Numbered from the stretch's first letter, positions 1 to 9,392 are shown. The stretch: DNA of 48,299 nt from Pseudomonadota bacterium (GCA_023404705.1 JAEYAU010000002.1:1-48299); one strand, 5' to 3'. Program-made: numbers and translations. The notes: generated by a model from the sequence alone, not told the origin.

Positions 1-705
1 GATCTGCACGGTCGGCGCCGCCCGCTGCAGCACGAGCTCGCCGTGGCGCGTGAGCCGCGCGAGCCGGTGCTGCTCGGCGATGCGCGCCAGCACGCTGACG
101 CGCTGCGGCGAGAGCGCGCCGGAGCCGCGCACATCCACGTCGAGGCCTGTGTCGGTCGCGGTCGCCTGAATGTCCAGCGGCTTGCCGAGCGGCATCAGAG
201 CCTCGGCGATCGCCCAGGCGGCCGGGATGGCACCGGCCATCGCGGGCGCCATCACGGGGCAGCGATCGATCGGCACGATGTGATGCGCCCGCAGCGCCGC
301 GAAGCCGACCTGCAGGATGTCGTGCGTGTGGCGCCGGGCGTGGAGCACGGCGCGACGGCGGCCCTCGCCATGCGCGTCGATCACTTCATCTACCGCGGCC
401 TCGATGCGCGCCGCGGCGAGAGCCTCGACCACCAGCTCGCGCTTCCAGACGCGATATTGCGCCCAGCCGATGTGCTGCACGGCGCAGCCGCCGCACACGC
501 CGAAGTGCGGGCAGATCGGATCGATGCGCTCGGCGCTCGCGGCCTCGACGCGCAGGAGATGGCGCCGGTCCGGATGGCCGGGCACCTCCTCGACCTCGAC
601 GGTCTCGCCGGGCGCCGCATAGGGCACGTAGACGGGCCCCTGCGGCGTCTCGGCGCCGCCGTCGCCGCGATGGCCGAGGTGCGAAATGAGCAGGCGTTCG
701 GTCAT
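1..705 (-). CDS. Class I SAM-dependent RNA methyltransferase (TrmA/RlmD family), 3' part cut by window edge
   Basis: This is the N-terminal 235 residues of a probable 5-methyluridine RNA methyltransferase of the RumA/RlmD/TrmA family, which methylates uridine in 23S rRNA or tRNA using SAM. The frame reads from an ATG (MTERLLISHLGHRGDG) off the left edge. A small N-terminal TRAM-like beta region is followed by cysteines C65, C71 and C74 (C-x5-C-x2-C, CPHFGVCGGC), the typical ligands of the family's [4Fe-4S] cluster. A fourth ligand, the SAM-binding motif and the catalytic Cys/Glu would lie in the missing part. It is on the same strand as the MATE pump, TlyA and Dxs; tlyA followed by an RNA methyltransferase downstream of dxs is a familiar alphaproteobacterial order. 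Which uridine is modified cannot be told from this fragment. Confidence 0.85.
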   Translation of the reverse strand, partial: MTERLLISHLGHRGDGGAETPQGPVYVPYAAPGETVEVEEVPGHPDRRHLLRVEAASAERIDPICPHFGVCGGCAVQHIGWAQYRVWKRELVVEALAAARIEAAVDEVIDAHGEGRRRAVLHARRHTHDILQVGFAALRAHHIVPIDRCPVMAPAMAGAIPAAWAIAEALMPLGKPLDIQATATDTGLDVDVRGSGALSPQRVSVLARIAEQHRLARLTRHGELVLQRAAPTVQI

Positions 706-723
706 CAAGCAGACGTAGCGCGT

Positions 724-2136
724 TCACTCCGCGCTCGCCAGGGCCGGCAGATAGCGCCGCTGCGTCAGCAGGTGGAAGCGCCAGACCAGCAGCAGCGCAT
801 AGACCGCGAGCCCCATCGTGAAGCCGATCCAGACGCCGCGCGCGCCGAGCCCGAGCGTCAGCCCGAGGCTGTAGGAGAGCGCGAAGCCGACGGCCCAGAA
901 GCTTAACGCCGCGAACAGCATCGGCACGCGCGTGTCGTTGAGACCGCGCAGCGCGCCGGCCGCGATGGTCTGCACGCCGTCCGCGATGAAGAAGGTGGCA
1001 CCGAGGGCAAGCAGCATGGCGGCGAGCGCGATGGTGTCGGCCGCGCCCGGCGAGTCGCGGCCGAGGAACAGGAGCGGCAGCCACTCGCGCGTCAGGGCGA
1101 CGAGCAGCGTCATCATCACCATGAAGCTGGCGCCGAGCACAATCGCGGCGAAGCCGGCGCGGCGCGTCTCGCCCGCATCGCCGCGGCCGACCGCATGGCC
1201 GACGCGCACGGTCGCCGCCATGGAGATGCCGAACGGCACCATGAACATCACGGCCGCGATCTGCAGCGCGATCTGATGCGCGGCGAGCGCGGTGGTGCCG
1301 ATCACGCCCATCACCAGCGCTGCCGCCGCGAACATGCCGTATTCGAGCAGGAACGAGCCGGAAATGGGCGCGCCGATGATCATGAGCTGGCGCATCAGCG
1401 ACCAATCGATGCGCCAGATGCGCCCGAAGGCGTGATATTTGCGGAACGGGCGGCGCGCGATGATGATCCAGGCGAGCGCCGCGCACATGCCGAGATTGAC
1501 CAGCGTGGTCGCGAGCCCGGCGCCGAGCATCTCGAGGCGCGGCAGGCCGAAGGCGCCATAGATCAACGCATAGGCGATGAGCGCGTTCGCGGGAATCGCA
1601 ACGAGCGTGATCCAGAGCGCGGGCTCCGGCCGATTGAGCGAGCCGACGAAGTTGCGCAGCGCGATGAACCACCAGGCCGGAACCATGCTCCAGGCGAGGC
1701 CCCACAGATACTGGCTCGCCAGCGCGGCCGAGTCCGGCGCCTGCCCGACCGCGATCAACAAGGTCTCGCCCATGAGCTGCAGCGCGGTGAGCGGCACGCC
1801 GAGCAGCAGCGCGGCCCACAGGCCGACGCGCAGCGCACGCCGCACCATGCGTGGGTCGCGCGCACCATAGGCCTGGGCCGCGAGCGGCGCGACCGCGGAG
1901 ACCGGGCCCATGCCGATCATGAACAGCATGAAGAGCACGACATGCGCGAGCGCCGCCGCGGCAACCGCGCGGTCGCCGAGCCGCCCGATCAGGGCGAGGT
2001 CGCTCGTCATCATCGCGATCTGGCCGAGCTGCGTGAGCGCGATCGGCAGCGCGAGCCGGACCGTCTCGGTCAGCTCCGCACGCCAATAGCCTCGCGCCGC
2101 GGGCGGCGCCGCGGTGTCGGTGGATCCTGCTGTCAT
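724..2136 (-). CDS. MATE family efflux transporter
   Basis: A 470-residue integral membrane protein of the multidrug and toxic compound extrusion family (NorM-like branch), expected to export cationic or aromatic compounds across the inner membrane in exchange for Na+ or H+. About twelve hydrophobic segments arranged as two six-helix halves are visible. The first helix region (ALPIALTQLGQIAMMTSD) and the stretch GPVSAVAPLAAQAYGARD are characteristic of the family. Length is normal (440-480). It starts at ATG with a short, Ala/Thr-rich cytoplasmic N-terminus. It ends 18 bases before the start of the RNA methyltransferase gene, so the two may be cotranscribed. Substrate cannot be inferred. Confidence 0.9.
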   Translation of the reverse strand: MTAGSTDTAAPPAARGYWRAELTETVRLALPIALTQLGQIAMMTSDLALIGRLGDRAVAAAALAHVVLFMLFMIGMGPVSAVAPLAAQAYGARDPRMVRRALRVGLWAALLLGVPLTALQLMGETLLIAVGQAPDSAALASQYLWGLAWSMVPAWWFIALRNFVGSLNRPEPALWITLVAIPANALIAYALIYGAFGLPRLEMLGAGLATTLVNLGMCAALAWIIIARRPFRKYHAFGRIWRIDWSLMRQLMIIGAPISGSFLLEYGMFAAAALVMGVIGTTALAAHQIALQIAAVMFMVPFGISMAATVRVGHAVGRGDAGETRRAGFAAIVLGASFMVMMTLLVALTREWLPLLFLGRDSPGAADTIALAAMLLALGATFFIADGVQTIAAGALRGLNDTRVPMLFAALSFWAVGFALSYSLGLTLGLGARGVWIGFTMGLAVYALLLVWRFHLLTQRRYLPALASAE

Positions 2137-2213
2137 GGTGCGCGCACCATAGTGCGCTTTGCGGCGAGAGAAAGGGAAATGTGTGCGCCTGCGCCGCGAA
2201 AGCGGCGGATGAG

Positions 2214-2939
2214 CTATTCGTGAACCGCCGTGATCAGGAACTCCTGATTGCCATCACCGCCCTTGATGGGTGACATCACAACGCCTTGCACGATCCAGCC
2301 GAGCGAGGCGACGACGGCGCTGATGTCATCGCACACCTGCCGGCGAATGGCATCGTCCTGCACGATGCCCTTCTTGAGGCGGGCGCGGCCGGCCTCGAAC
2401 TGCGGCTTGATCAGCGCGACGAGCTGCGCGGGCTTGGCCGCGAGCGCGAGCGCCGGCGGCAGTACGAGGCGGAGCGAGATGAAGCTGACGTCGACGGTGA
2501 CGAGGGTGGGCGGCGGCGACAGGGGCGCAAGGGTGCGGATGTCGGTGGCCTCCAGCGAGACGACGCGCGCGTCGCCGCGCAGGCGCGGATGGAGCTGGTC
2601 GCGGCCGACATCGACCGCATAGACGCGCGTCGCGCCGCGTGCGAGCAGCACGTCCGTGAAGCCGCCCGTGGACGCGCCCACATCGAGGCAGACACGGCTG
2701 GACGGATCGATGCCGAACGAGTCGAGCGCGGCCGCGAGCTTCACGCCGCCGCGCGAGACCCAAGGGTGTGCGGGCGCCGCCTCAAGCAGGGCATCGGAGC
2801 GCAGCGCATCCGAGGGCTTGCGCACCGGCTGACCGTCCGCCGTGACCTGGCCGGCTGCTATCGCGGCTTGCGCCTGGGCGCGGCTCTCGAACAGGCCGCG
2901 TTCCACGAGCAGGCGGTCGGCGCGCTGGCGTGATGTCAT
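2214..2939 (-). CDS. tlyA: TlyA family rRNA (cytidine-2'-O)-methyltransferase
   Basis: A 241-residue protein with an N-terminal S4 RNA-binding domain (residues about 4-60, RADRLLVERGLFESRAQA) followed by an FtsJ-like SAM methyltransferase domain. The SAM-binding motif I is visible as LDVGASTGGFTDVLLARGA. The family was first named hemolysin A and is now known to 2'-O-methylate cytidines in 16S and/or 23S rRNA. Length fits the short TlyA type. The ATG start follows a short leader, and the gene lies downstream of dxs on the same strand, a common pairing in alphaproteobacteria. Here, however, a divergent secreted-protein gene and a palindromic repeat intervene, so tlyA probably has its own promoter in the 2940-3000 gap. 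Confidence 0.9.
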   Translation of the reverse strand: MTSRQRADRLLVERGLFESRAQAQAAIAAGQVTADGQPVRKPSDALRSDALLEAAPAHPWVSRGGVKLAAALDSFGIDPSSRVCLDVGASTGGFTDVLLARGATRVYAVDVGRDQLHPRLRGDARVVSLEATDIRTLAPLSPPPTLVTVDVSFISLRLVLPPALALAAKPAQLVALIKPQFEAGRARLKKGIVQDDAIRRQVCDDISAVVASLGWIVQGVVMSPIKGGDGNQEFLITAVHE

Positions 2940-3002
2940 AATGATGACTTAGCAATGGGCCATCGGTTCGGCCAGAATCACCGGCCCGCAATGGTGACGA
3001 AC

Positions 3003-3473
3003 ATGCCTCGAATTGTCTCGGCTTGCGCGGTTCTCCTCGCCCTCACGGCCAGCCTTCACGCGCAGGAGCAGCGGAGCTGGATGCTGGACGAGAGCGGCGA
3101 CGGCGTCGCCCTGATGTACGGCACGCCCGATTCGGACGACATCCTGATCGGCTTCAGCTGCGATCCGCGCGAGCGCAACATGCGCATCGTCGAGGCGGTC
3201 GAGAGCAGCAAGCTCCTGCCGGGGAACAAGGCCAAGGTGCGGCTCAAGGCCGGCGCCGCCGCGCTCGAGCTGACGGGCGACACTGTCGCCAACGAGCTCT
3301 CGGGCACCGTCACGATCGAGGTCGTCAGCCCGCCCAATCCGCGCGTCGTCGCGCTGCTCAAGGGCGGACCGATGCTGAGCATCGAGGTGGACGGCGGGTC
3401 CGCGAACGTCCCGCTGGCCGGCGTCGCGCAGCACCTGCCGGCGTTCGAGAAGGGGTGTTTTGCGAAGCGGTGA
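3003..3473 (+). CDS. Small secreted protein of unknown function
   Basis: A 156-residue protein with a clear signal peptide (MPRIVSACAVLLALTASLHA, cleavage before QEQ) and a mature domain of about 135 residues that looks beta-rich. One Cys lies in GFSCDPRERNMRI and another near the C-terminus (KGCFAKR), possibly forming a disulfide. I recognise no named family. The start at 3003 is preferred because GGTGA lies about five bases upstream and the signal peptide begins there; in-frame ATGs at 2991 and 2955 would add a polar leader. It is transcribed divergently from tlyA and runs convergently toward dxs, with a palindromic repeat (family A) immediately after its stop. Confidence 0.7.
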   Translation: MPRIVSACAVLLALTASLHAQEQRSWMLDESGDGVALMYGTPDSDDILIGFSCDPRERNMRIVEAVESSKLLPGNKAKVRLKAGAAALELTGDTVANELSGTVTIEVVSPPNPRVVALLKGGPMLSIEVDGGSANVPLAGVAQHLPAFEKGCFAKR

Positions 3474-3486
3474 CGCGGGGGAGGCC

Positions 3487-3605
3487 GTCATCCCGGCCGA
3501 GCAAAGCGAGAGCCGGGATCCATAACCCCTGTGGTCGCGATGCGGATAGACAGGGGTTATGGATCCCGGGTCGCGCGATGCTGCGCATCGCTTGCCCGGG
3601 ATGAC
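3487..3605. repeat. Palindromic intergenic repeat, family A, copy 1
   Basis: An element bounded by GTCATCCCGG at 3487 and CCCGGGATGAC ending at 3605. Its core is an 18-base perfect inverted repeat (3515-3532 with 3550-3567, GGGATCCATAACCCCTGT) around a 17-base loop. Copy 2 is at 13032-13153. It lies between the converging ends of the secreted-protein gene and dxs, where the long hairpin could act as a bidirectional terminator. Its sequence and interspersed placement resemble REP/ERIC-like elements of Bradyrhizobiaceae; the family name is unknown to me. Confidence 0.85.
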
Positions 3606-3633
3606 CGCGGAGTGTGAGGCGGCGCTTCGGGCC

Positions 3634-5553
3634 TCAGGCCAGCCGCGCCGCCTCGACCGGATCGCGGCCGAGCGCCTCGAAGGCTTTCGCGACGATGCTC
3701 TTCGCGTCGAGGCCGGCCTTGGCGTACATGGCGGCGGGGCTGTCCTGCTCGATGAACTGGTCCGGCAGCACCATGGGGCGGATCTTCAGGCCCGTGTCGA
3801 GCACGCCCGTGGTGGCGAGCATCTGCAGCACCTGCGCGGCGAAGCCGCCGACCGAACCCTCCTCGACCGTGATCAGCACCTCGTGCTCGCGTGCGAGGCG
3901 AAGCACCAGGTCCGTATCGAGAGGCTTTGCGAAACGCGCATCCGCGACCGTGGTCGAGAGACCATGTGCGGCGAGCTCGTCGGCGGCCTTCAGGCAGTCG
4001 CCGAGGCGCGTGCCGAACGAGAGCAGCGCAACCTTGTGGCCTTCGCGCAGGATGCGTCCCTTGCCGATCTCGAGCGGACGGCCCTCCTCCGGCATGTCGA
4101 CGCCGAGCCCCTCGCCGCGCGGATAGCGGAAGGCGCACGGGCGATCGTCGAGCGCGGCCGCGGTCGCGACCATGTGCACGAGCTCGGCCTCGTCGGCCGC
4201 CGCCATGACGACGAAGCCCGGCAGGCAGCCGAGATATGCGACGTCGAAAGCGCCCGCATGCGTCGGCCCGTCTGCGCCGACGAGGCCGGCGCGGTCGATT
4301 GCGAAACGCACCGGCAGGCGCTGAATCGCGACGTCGTGCACCACCTGGTCATAGGCGCGCTGCAGGAAGGTCGAGTAGATTGCGACGAAGGGCTTGTAGC
4401 CCTCGCTCGCGAGACCGCCCGCGAACGTCACTGCGTGCTGCTCGGCGATGCCAACATCGAAGCAGCGCTTGGGAAACTCCTTGGCGAACAGATCGAGGCC
4501 GGTGCCGGACGGCATCGCGGCCGTGATCGCGACGATGCGGCTATCCTTGCGCGCCTCCTTGATGAGGCTGTCGCCGAAGACCTTGGTATAGGCCGGCGCG
4601 TTCGACTTGGGTTTCGCCTGCGCGCCGGTGGCGACATCGAACTTGACGACGCCGTGATACTTGTCGGCCGAGGTCTCGGCGGGCGGATAGCCCTTGCCCT
4701 TCTGCGTCACCACATGGATCAGGATCGGGCCGCGCTTGGCGTCGCGCACGTTCTTTAGCACGGGCAGCAAGTGATCCAGATTGTGCCCGTCGATCGGCCC
4801 CACATAGTAGAAGCCGAGCTCCTCGAACATGGTGCCGCCGGTCCAGAAGCCGCGCGCGAACTCCTCGGCCCGCTCGGCCTTCTTCTCGAAGAATTTCGGC
4901 AGATGGTGAGCGAGCTGCTTGCCGATCTCGCGCAGCGAGAGATAGGTGCGGCCCGAGATCAGGCGCGCCAGATAGGCCGACATGGCGCCGACCGGCGGCG
5001 CGATCGACATGTCGTTGTCGTTCAGCACGACGATGAGGCGCGAGTCCATGGCGCCCGCATTGTTCATCGCCTCGTAAGCCATGCCGGCCGACATGGCGCC
5101 ATCGCCAATCACGCAGATGACGTTGTTGTCTTTCTGGTCGAGGTCGCGCGCGACCGCCATGCCGAGGCCGGCCGAGATGGAGGTGGACGAATGGGCGGCG
5201 CCGAACGGGTCGTAATCGCTCTCGGCGCGGCGCGTGAAGCCCGACAGGCCGCCGCCCTGACGCAGCGTCCGGATGCGGTCGCGCCGGCCCGTGAGGATCT
5301 TGTGCGGATAGGCTTGATGGCCGACGTCCCAGATGAGGCGGTCGCGCGGCGTATCGAACACGTGATGCAGCGCCACCGTGAGCTCGACGACGCCGAGGCC
5401 GGCGCCGAGATGGCCGCCCGTCACAGCGACGGCGTCGATGGTCTCCTGACGCAGCTCGTCGGCGAGCTGGCGCAGATCGGAGCTTTCCAGGTGGCGCAGG
5501 TCCTCCGGCGTGCGGACCCGATCGAGCAGCGGCGTCTTCGAAGCTGGGGGCAA
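3634..5553 (-). CDS. dxs: 1-deoxy-D-xylulose-5-phosphate synthase
   Basis: A 639-residue ThDP enzyme that condenses pyruvate and glyceraldehyde 3-phosphate to DXP, the entry step of the MEP isoprenoid pathway; DXP also feeds thiamine and pyridoxal synthesis. Seen: N-terminal ThDP-binding part with GGHLGAGLGVVELT and DVGHQAYPHKI, the ThDP/Mg motif starting GDGAMSAG and running to the NNAG, the transketolase-type middle domain with the conserved DRAGLVGADGPTHAG, and the C-terminal domain. Length is normal. The start must be TTG at 5553. The upstream in-frame stop (TAA) is 17 codons back and no ATG or GTG lies between, while the sequence from the TTG aligns with known Dxs N-termini (SKTPLLDRVRTPEDLR). 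ku is divergent. Confidence 0.97.
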   Translation of the reverse strand: MPPASKTPLLDRVRTPEDLRHLESSDLRQLADELRQETIDAVAVTGGHLGAGLGVVELTVALHHVFDTPRDRLIWDVGHQAYPHKILTGRRDRIRTLRQGGGLSGFTRRAESDYDPFGAAHSSTSISAGLGMAVARDLDQKDNNVICVIGDGAMSAGMAYEAMNNAGAMDSRLIVVLNDNDMSIAPPVGAMSAYLARLISGRTYLSLREIGKQLAHHLPKFFEKKAERAEEFARGFWTGGTMFEELGFYYVGPIDGHNLDHLLPVLKNVRDAKRGPILIHVVTQKGKGYPPAETSADKYHGVVKFDVATGAQAKPKSNAPAYTKVFGDSLIKEARKDSRIVAITAAMPSGTGLDLFAKEFPKRCFDVGIAEQHAVTFAGGLASEGYKPFVAIYSTFLQRAYDQVVHDVAIQRLPVRFAIDRAGLVGADGPTHAGAFDVAYLGCLPGFVVMAAADEAELVHMVATAAALDDRPCAFRYPRGEGLGVDMPEEGRPLEIGKGRILREGHKVALLSFGTRLGDCLKAADELAAHGLSTTVADARFAKPLDTDLVLRLAREHEVLITVEEGSVGGFAAQVLQMLATTGVLDTGLKIRPMVLPDQFIEQDSPAAMYAKAGLDAKSIVAKAFEALGRDPVEAARLA

Positions 5554-5658
5554 AGCGTACTCCGCGACATGGGAGCCCGGCGCAGCGCCGGGGTTTCCCG
5601 AGCCTTAGCATAGGTGGGAAAAAGCGCAATTCAGGCGAGGCTTTAGGTCGGGTTAGAG

Positions 5659-5674
5659 CGGCCGAATTCGGCCG
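5659..5674. promoter_or_regulatory. 16-base perfect palindrome in the dxs/ku divergent intergenic region
   Basis: CGGCCGAATTCGGCCG is a perfect palindrome roughly midway between the divergent dxs (start 5553) and ku (start 5761) genes. Its position fits an operator shared by, or separating, the two promoters. No convincing -35/-10 pair was identified next to it, and an EcoRI-like core in GC-rich DNA can also occur by chance. Confidence 0.35.
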
Positions 5675-5760
5675 ATTTGCGGCCTCTCGGGACCACCCGG
5701 ACCGTGAAGGAACCCGACTCCCCACCGGGCGTTTCAAATCAAAGACATAACGGGATTCCC

Positions 5761-6618
5761 ATGGCACCGCGCGCAAACTGGAAGGGCTACCTGAAGCTGT
5801 CACTGGTCTCCTGCGCCGTGGCCCTGTTCCCGGCCACCTCGCGCAGCGAGCGGATCAGCTTCCACATCCTCAACCGCAACACCGGCAACCGGGTGCGCAA
5901 CCAGCGCATCGATGCGGAGACCGGCGACGTGGTCGAGAGCGAAGACCAGGTGAAGGGCTTCGAGGTCGAGGGCAACGAGCACATCATCGTCGAGGACGAG
6001 GATTTCGAGCGGGTGGCGCTGGAGAGCACGCACACGATCGACATCGACACCTTCGTCGAGCGCGACGAGGTGGACGAGATTTTCCTCGACGAGTCCTACT
6101 ACCTCGCGCCCGACGATGAGGTCGGCGCCGAGGCCTTCGCGGTGATCCGCGACGCCATGCGCGAGAGCGGGCTGGTCGGCATCGCCCGTGTGGTGATGCA
6201 TCGGCGCGAACATCCCGTGATGCTTCAGGCGCGTGGAAAGGGTATTATGGCGACCATCCTGCGCTTCCGCTCCGAGGTGCGCCGGGAGTCGCGATACTTC
6301 TCGGAGATTCCGAACACCCGGGTGCCGCACGACATGCTGGATCTGGCGCTGCATATCCTCGAGACCAAGAAGGGCAAGTTCGACCCGGACAAGTTCGAGG
6401 ACCGTTACGAGCAGGCACTCTCTGAGATGATCGAAGCCAAGCGCGAAGGCCGGACTCCGCCCGCGGCCCCGCCGCCCAAGCCGGGCAATGTGGTGAACCT
6501 GATGGAAGCCCTGCGGCGCAGCCTGAATGCCGAGCGACGTCCGCCGCCGGGCCGCGGCGCGCAGGCGCGTGGCGCCAAGAAGACCGCGTCGCGTCGACGC
6601 CTGAAGCGCGCGAGCTGA
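5761..6618 (+). CDS. ku: Non-homologous end joining protein Ku
   Basis: A 285-residue bacterial Ku homodimer subunit that binds DNA double-strand ends and recruits LigD. The start MAPRANWKGYLKLSLVSC is the classic Ku beginning; an in-frame upstream start at 5677 would only add unrelated sequence. The Ku beta-barrel core spans about residues 10-220 (RISFHILNRNTGNRV, DEIFLDESYYLAPD, RVVMHRREHPVML). After residue about 235 comes a Pro-rich linker and a basic tail rich in Arg/Lys (RGAKKTASRRRLKRAS), typical of the variable C-terminal extension that contacts DNA or LigD. ligD begins four bases after its stop, so the two form an operon. Confidence 0.96.
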   Translation: MAPRANWKGYLKLSLVSCAVALFPATSRSERISFHILNRNTGNRVRNQRIDAETGDVVESEDQVKGFEVEGNEHIIVEDEDFERVALESTHTIDIDTFVERDEVDEIFLDESYYLAPDDEVGAEAFAVIRDAMRESGLVGIARVVMHRREHPVMLQARGKGIMATILRFRSEVRRESRYFSEIPNTRVPHDMLDLALHILETKKGKFDPDKFEDRYEQALSEMIEAKREGRTPPAAPPPKPGNVVNLMEALRRSLNAERRPPPGRGAQARGAKKTASRRRLKRAS

Positions 6619-6622
6619 TCCC

Positions 6623-9376
6623 GTGGCGCTCACCACCTACAAGAAGAAGCGCAATTTCGCGGTCACGCCCGAGCCCTCCGGCGGCAAGGCGAAGCGCGGC
6701 GGCAATTCCTTCGTGGTGCAGAAGCACGATGCGACGCGGCTGCATTACGACTTCCGCCTCGAGCTCGACGGCGTGATGCTGAGCTGGGCCGTGACGCGCG
6801 GGCCGAGCCTCGTCCCGGGTGAGAAGCGACTCGCGGTCCACACCGAGGACCACCCGATCGAGTACAACGCGTTCGAAGGCATCATTCCGAAGGGGCAGTA
6901 CGGCGGTGGAACAGTGCTGATCTGGGACCGCGGCGAATGGGAGCCCGAAGGCGATCCGCGCCGGAGCTATGAGAAGGGGCGGCTCGATTTCTCGCTCAAG
7001 GGCAAGAAGCTGCACGGACGTTGGCACCTGGTGCGCATGCGCAAGCGGCCGGGTGAGCGGCAGGAAGGCTGGCTCCTGATCAAGGCCGACGATGAATACG
7101 CGCGCACCTCGAGCGATCCGGACATCCTGGAAGAGAAGCCGAAGTCCGTCGTCTCGGGCCGCACCCTCGAGGCGATCGCCAAGGCGCAGGACAAGGTGTG
7201 GCACTCGAATCGCGAGCCAAAGGAGACGAAGGCCGCGGCACGCTTGAAGCGGGCGCCCGCAGCGAAGAAGGCGGCGTCGAGCAGAGCCGCACCGGCGGCC
7301 AAGAAGAGTGCGAAGAAGAGCAAGAGCACCGCGCGCAAGCGGGCGCGCGCTGCGCTCGCGGCCGGCGAGGTGTTGCGGTCGGAGACGCCGACGCGCGGCC
7401 GCCAAGCCGTGAACAACGGCACCCGCGCGGCCCTGCCCGATTTCGTCGAGCCGTGTCTCGCGACGCTCGCCGAGCGGGCGCCGCCGGGCGAGAACTGGAT
7501 CCACGAGGTGAAGTTCGACGGCTACCGGATGCAGGCGCGGCTCGAGGGTGGCGCGGTCACGCTCAAGACGCGCAAGGCGCTGGACTGGACGCACAAATTC
7601 CAGCGCGTCGCCGATGCGGTGGCCGAGCTCGATGCCAAGAGCGCGCTGATCGACGGCGAGATCGTCGTCGAGGAAGAGGAAGGCATCAGCAATTTCGCGA
7701 CATTGCAGGCAGACTTGCGCGACGACCGCACCGACCGCTTCGCCTATTACGTCTTCGACCTGCTCCATCTCGACGGCCGCGACCTGCGCGGCCTGCCGCT
7801 GACCGAGCGCAAGGCCGCGCTGGAAGATCTGCTGCAGCGCTCGGGCGCGAACGAGGCCGTACGCTTCAGCACGCATTTTGAGGAAGACGGCGCCGTCATG
7901 CAGCAGCATGCGTGCAAGATGGAGCTGGAAGGGATCCTGTCGAAGCGGCGCGACGCGCCCTACATCTCGGGGCGCAGCGACGCCTGGATCAAGACGAAGT
8001 GCGCCACCAGCCAGGAATTCGTGGTGGTTGGCTACAAGGACTCGACCGCGATGCAGCGCGCGATCGGCGCACTCGTGCTCGGCTATTATGAAGACGGCGA
8101 GCTGCGCTATGCGGGACGCGCCGGCACCGGCTATACGGGCGCGGTCGCGCATGATTTGTGGAAGCGGCTGCAGCCGCTGCGCATCGACAAGCCGGCCTTC
8201 GGCAAGATCCCGGAGGAGGAGCGCGGCCGCAAGGGGATCTGGGTTGAGCCGAAGCTTGCCGTGGAGATCGATTTCCGCGGCTGGACGGGCCACAAGCGAG
8301 TCCGCCAGGCGGCCTTCAAGGGGCTGCGCGAGGACAAGCCGGCCAAAGAGATTGTTCGGGAGACACCGATGCCCGCCGCGCAAGTGAAAGCCAAGTCAGG
8401 CAAGGCCGTGAAATCCGCCACCAAGTCCGCCGCCAAGGCGAAGCCGAGCAAGAGCGCGCAGACGAAGGCCCGCGGCAGCACCGCCAAGACGGACTCGTCC
8501 GAGGTACGCTTCTCGAACCCCGACCGCATCTACTGGGCCGACGTCGAGATCACCAAGCAGGATCTCGGCGCCTATTATCGCGCGGTCTGGGAGCACATGG
8601 AGCCGCACGTCATCAACCGGCCGATGGCGCTGGTGCGCTGCCCCGAAGGTGTCGGCACCGAATGCTTTTTCCAGAAGCACGCGGCGGCTGGACTGATCGA
8701 TGCGCGCATCCGCCGCATCAAGGATAAGAAGGGCGAGGAGCTCATCTATATCGACGGCCTCGACGGCATGCTGCAGCTTGTGCAGGCGGGCGTGCTCGAG
8801 ATGCATCTCTGGGGCTCGACCGTCGACGACATCGAGACCTGCAATCGCATGGTCTTCGACCTCGATCCGGGCGACGACGTCCCGTGGGCCGACATGATCT
8901 ATGCGGCGCGCGAGCTGCGCGAGCGGCTGCAGGCGCTGAAGCTGGAGAGCTTCCTGAAGACGACGGGCGGCAAGGGCCTGCACATCGTCGTGCCCTTCGC
9001 GGGCGCCGACTGGGACACGACCAAGGCCTTCACGCATGCGATCGTGCAGATGATGGAGGCCGACGACCCGAAGCGCTACGTCTCGAAGATGACCAAGAGC
9101 CTGCGCAAGGGCCGCATCTTCATGGACTATCTGCGCAATGGCCGCGGCGCCACCGCGATCGCGGCCTATTCGACCCGCGCGCGCCCGGGCGCGACGGTGT
9201 CGATGCCGATCACATGGGAAGAGCTGAACGCGAGGATGTCGCCGAACAAGTTCAACGTGATGAACGCCGAGCAGCGCCTTTCACGGCTGAAGAGCGACCC
9301 GTGGGCCGACATCGAGCGCGTCGGACGCAAGCAGAAGCTGCCAGCCGCGGCCTTCGAGGGGAAAAGGAAGAAGTAG
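6623..9376 (+). CDS. ligD: Multifunctional NHEJ DNA ligase LigD (phosphoesterase-ligase-polymerase)
   Basis: A 917-residue protein starting at GTG, four bases after ku. Domain order is 3'-phosphoesterase (about 1-180, with HDATRLHYDFRLELDG), a Lys/Ala-rich linker (about 200-245), ATP-dependent ligase (about 265-575; adenylated lysine K297 in motif I KFDGYR), a second Lys/Ala-rich linker, and primase/polymerase (about 630-900). The polymerase metal ligands D746 and D748 (FDLDPGDD) and the motif TTGGKGLHIVVP are present. This is the PE-Lig-Pol order of Pseudomonas-type LigD, not the Pol-first order of mycobacteria. With Ku it trims, fills and seals double-strand breaks. All catalytic motifs look intact. 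A family B repeat follows the stop. Confidence 0.96.
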   Translation: MALTTYKKKRNFAVTPEPSGGKAKRGGNSFVVQKHDATRLHYDFRLELDGVMLSWAVTRGPSLVPGEKRLAVHTEDHPIEYNAFEGIIPKGQYGGGTVLIWDRGEWEPEGDPRRSYEKGRLDFSLKGKKLHGRWHLVRMRKRPGERQEGWLLIKADDEYARTSSDPDILEEKPKSVVSGRTLEAIAKAQDKVWHSNREPKETKAAARLKRAPAAKKAASSRAAPAAKKSAKKSKSTARKRARAALAAGEVLRSETPTRGRQAVNNGTRAALPDFVEPCLATLAERAPPGENWIHEVKFDGYRMQARLEGGAVTLKTRKALDWTHKFQRVADAVAELDAKSALIDGEIVVEEEEGISNFATLQADLRDDRTDRFAYYVFDLLHLDGRDLRGLPLTERKAALEDLLQRSGANEAVRFSTHFEEDGAVMQQHACKMELEGILSKRRDAPYISGRSDAWIKTKCATSQEFVVVGYKDSTAMQRAIGALVLGYYEDGELRYAGRAGTGYTGAVAHDLWKRLQPLRIDKPAFGKIPEEERGRKGIWVEPKLAVEIDFRGWTGHKRVRQAAFKGLREDKPAKEIVRETPMPAAQVKAKSGKAVKSATKSAAKAKPSKSAQTKARGSTAKTDSSEVRFSNPDRIYWADVEITKQDLGAYYRAVWEHMEPHVINRPMALVRCPEGVGTECFFQKHAAAGLIDARIRRIKDKKGEELIYIDGLDGMLQLVQAGVLEMHLWGSTVDDIETCNRMVFDLDPGDDVPWADMIYAARELRERLQALKLESFLKTTGGKGLHIVVPFAGADWDTTKAFTHAIVQMMEADDPKRYVSKMTKSLRKGRIFMDYLRNGRGATAIAAYSTRARPGATVSMPITWEELNARMSPNKFNVMNAEQRLSRLKSDPWADIERVGRKQKLPAAAFEGKRKK

Positions 9377-9392
9377 GCGTCAGCATCTCATC

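Noticed and set aside
386..2086. Long minus-strand frame of 566 codons across the MATE and RNA methyltransferase genes
   Set aside because: High GC produces long shadow frames; its composition (Arg/Ala repeats) is not protein-like and the two genes in the other frame have clear families.
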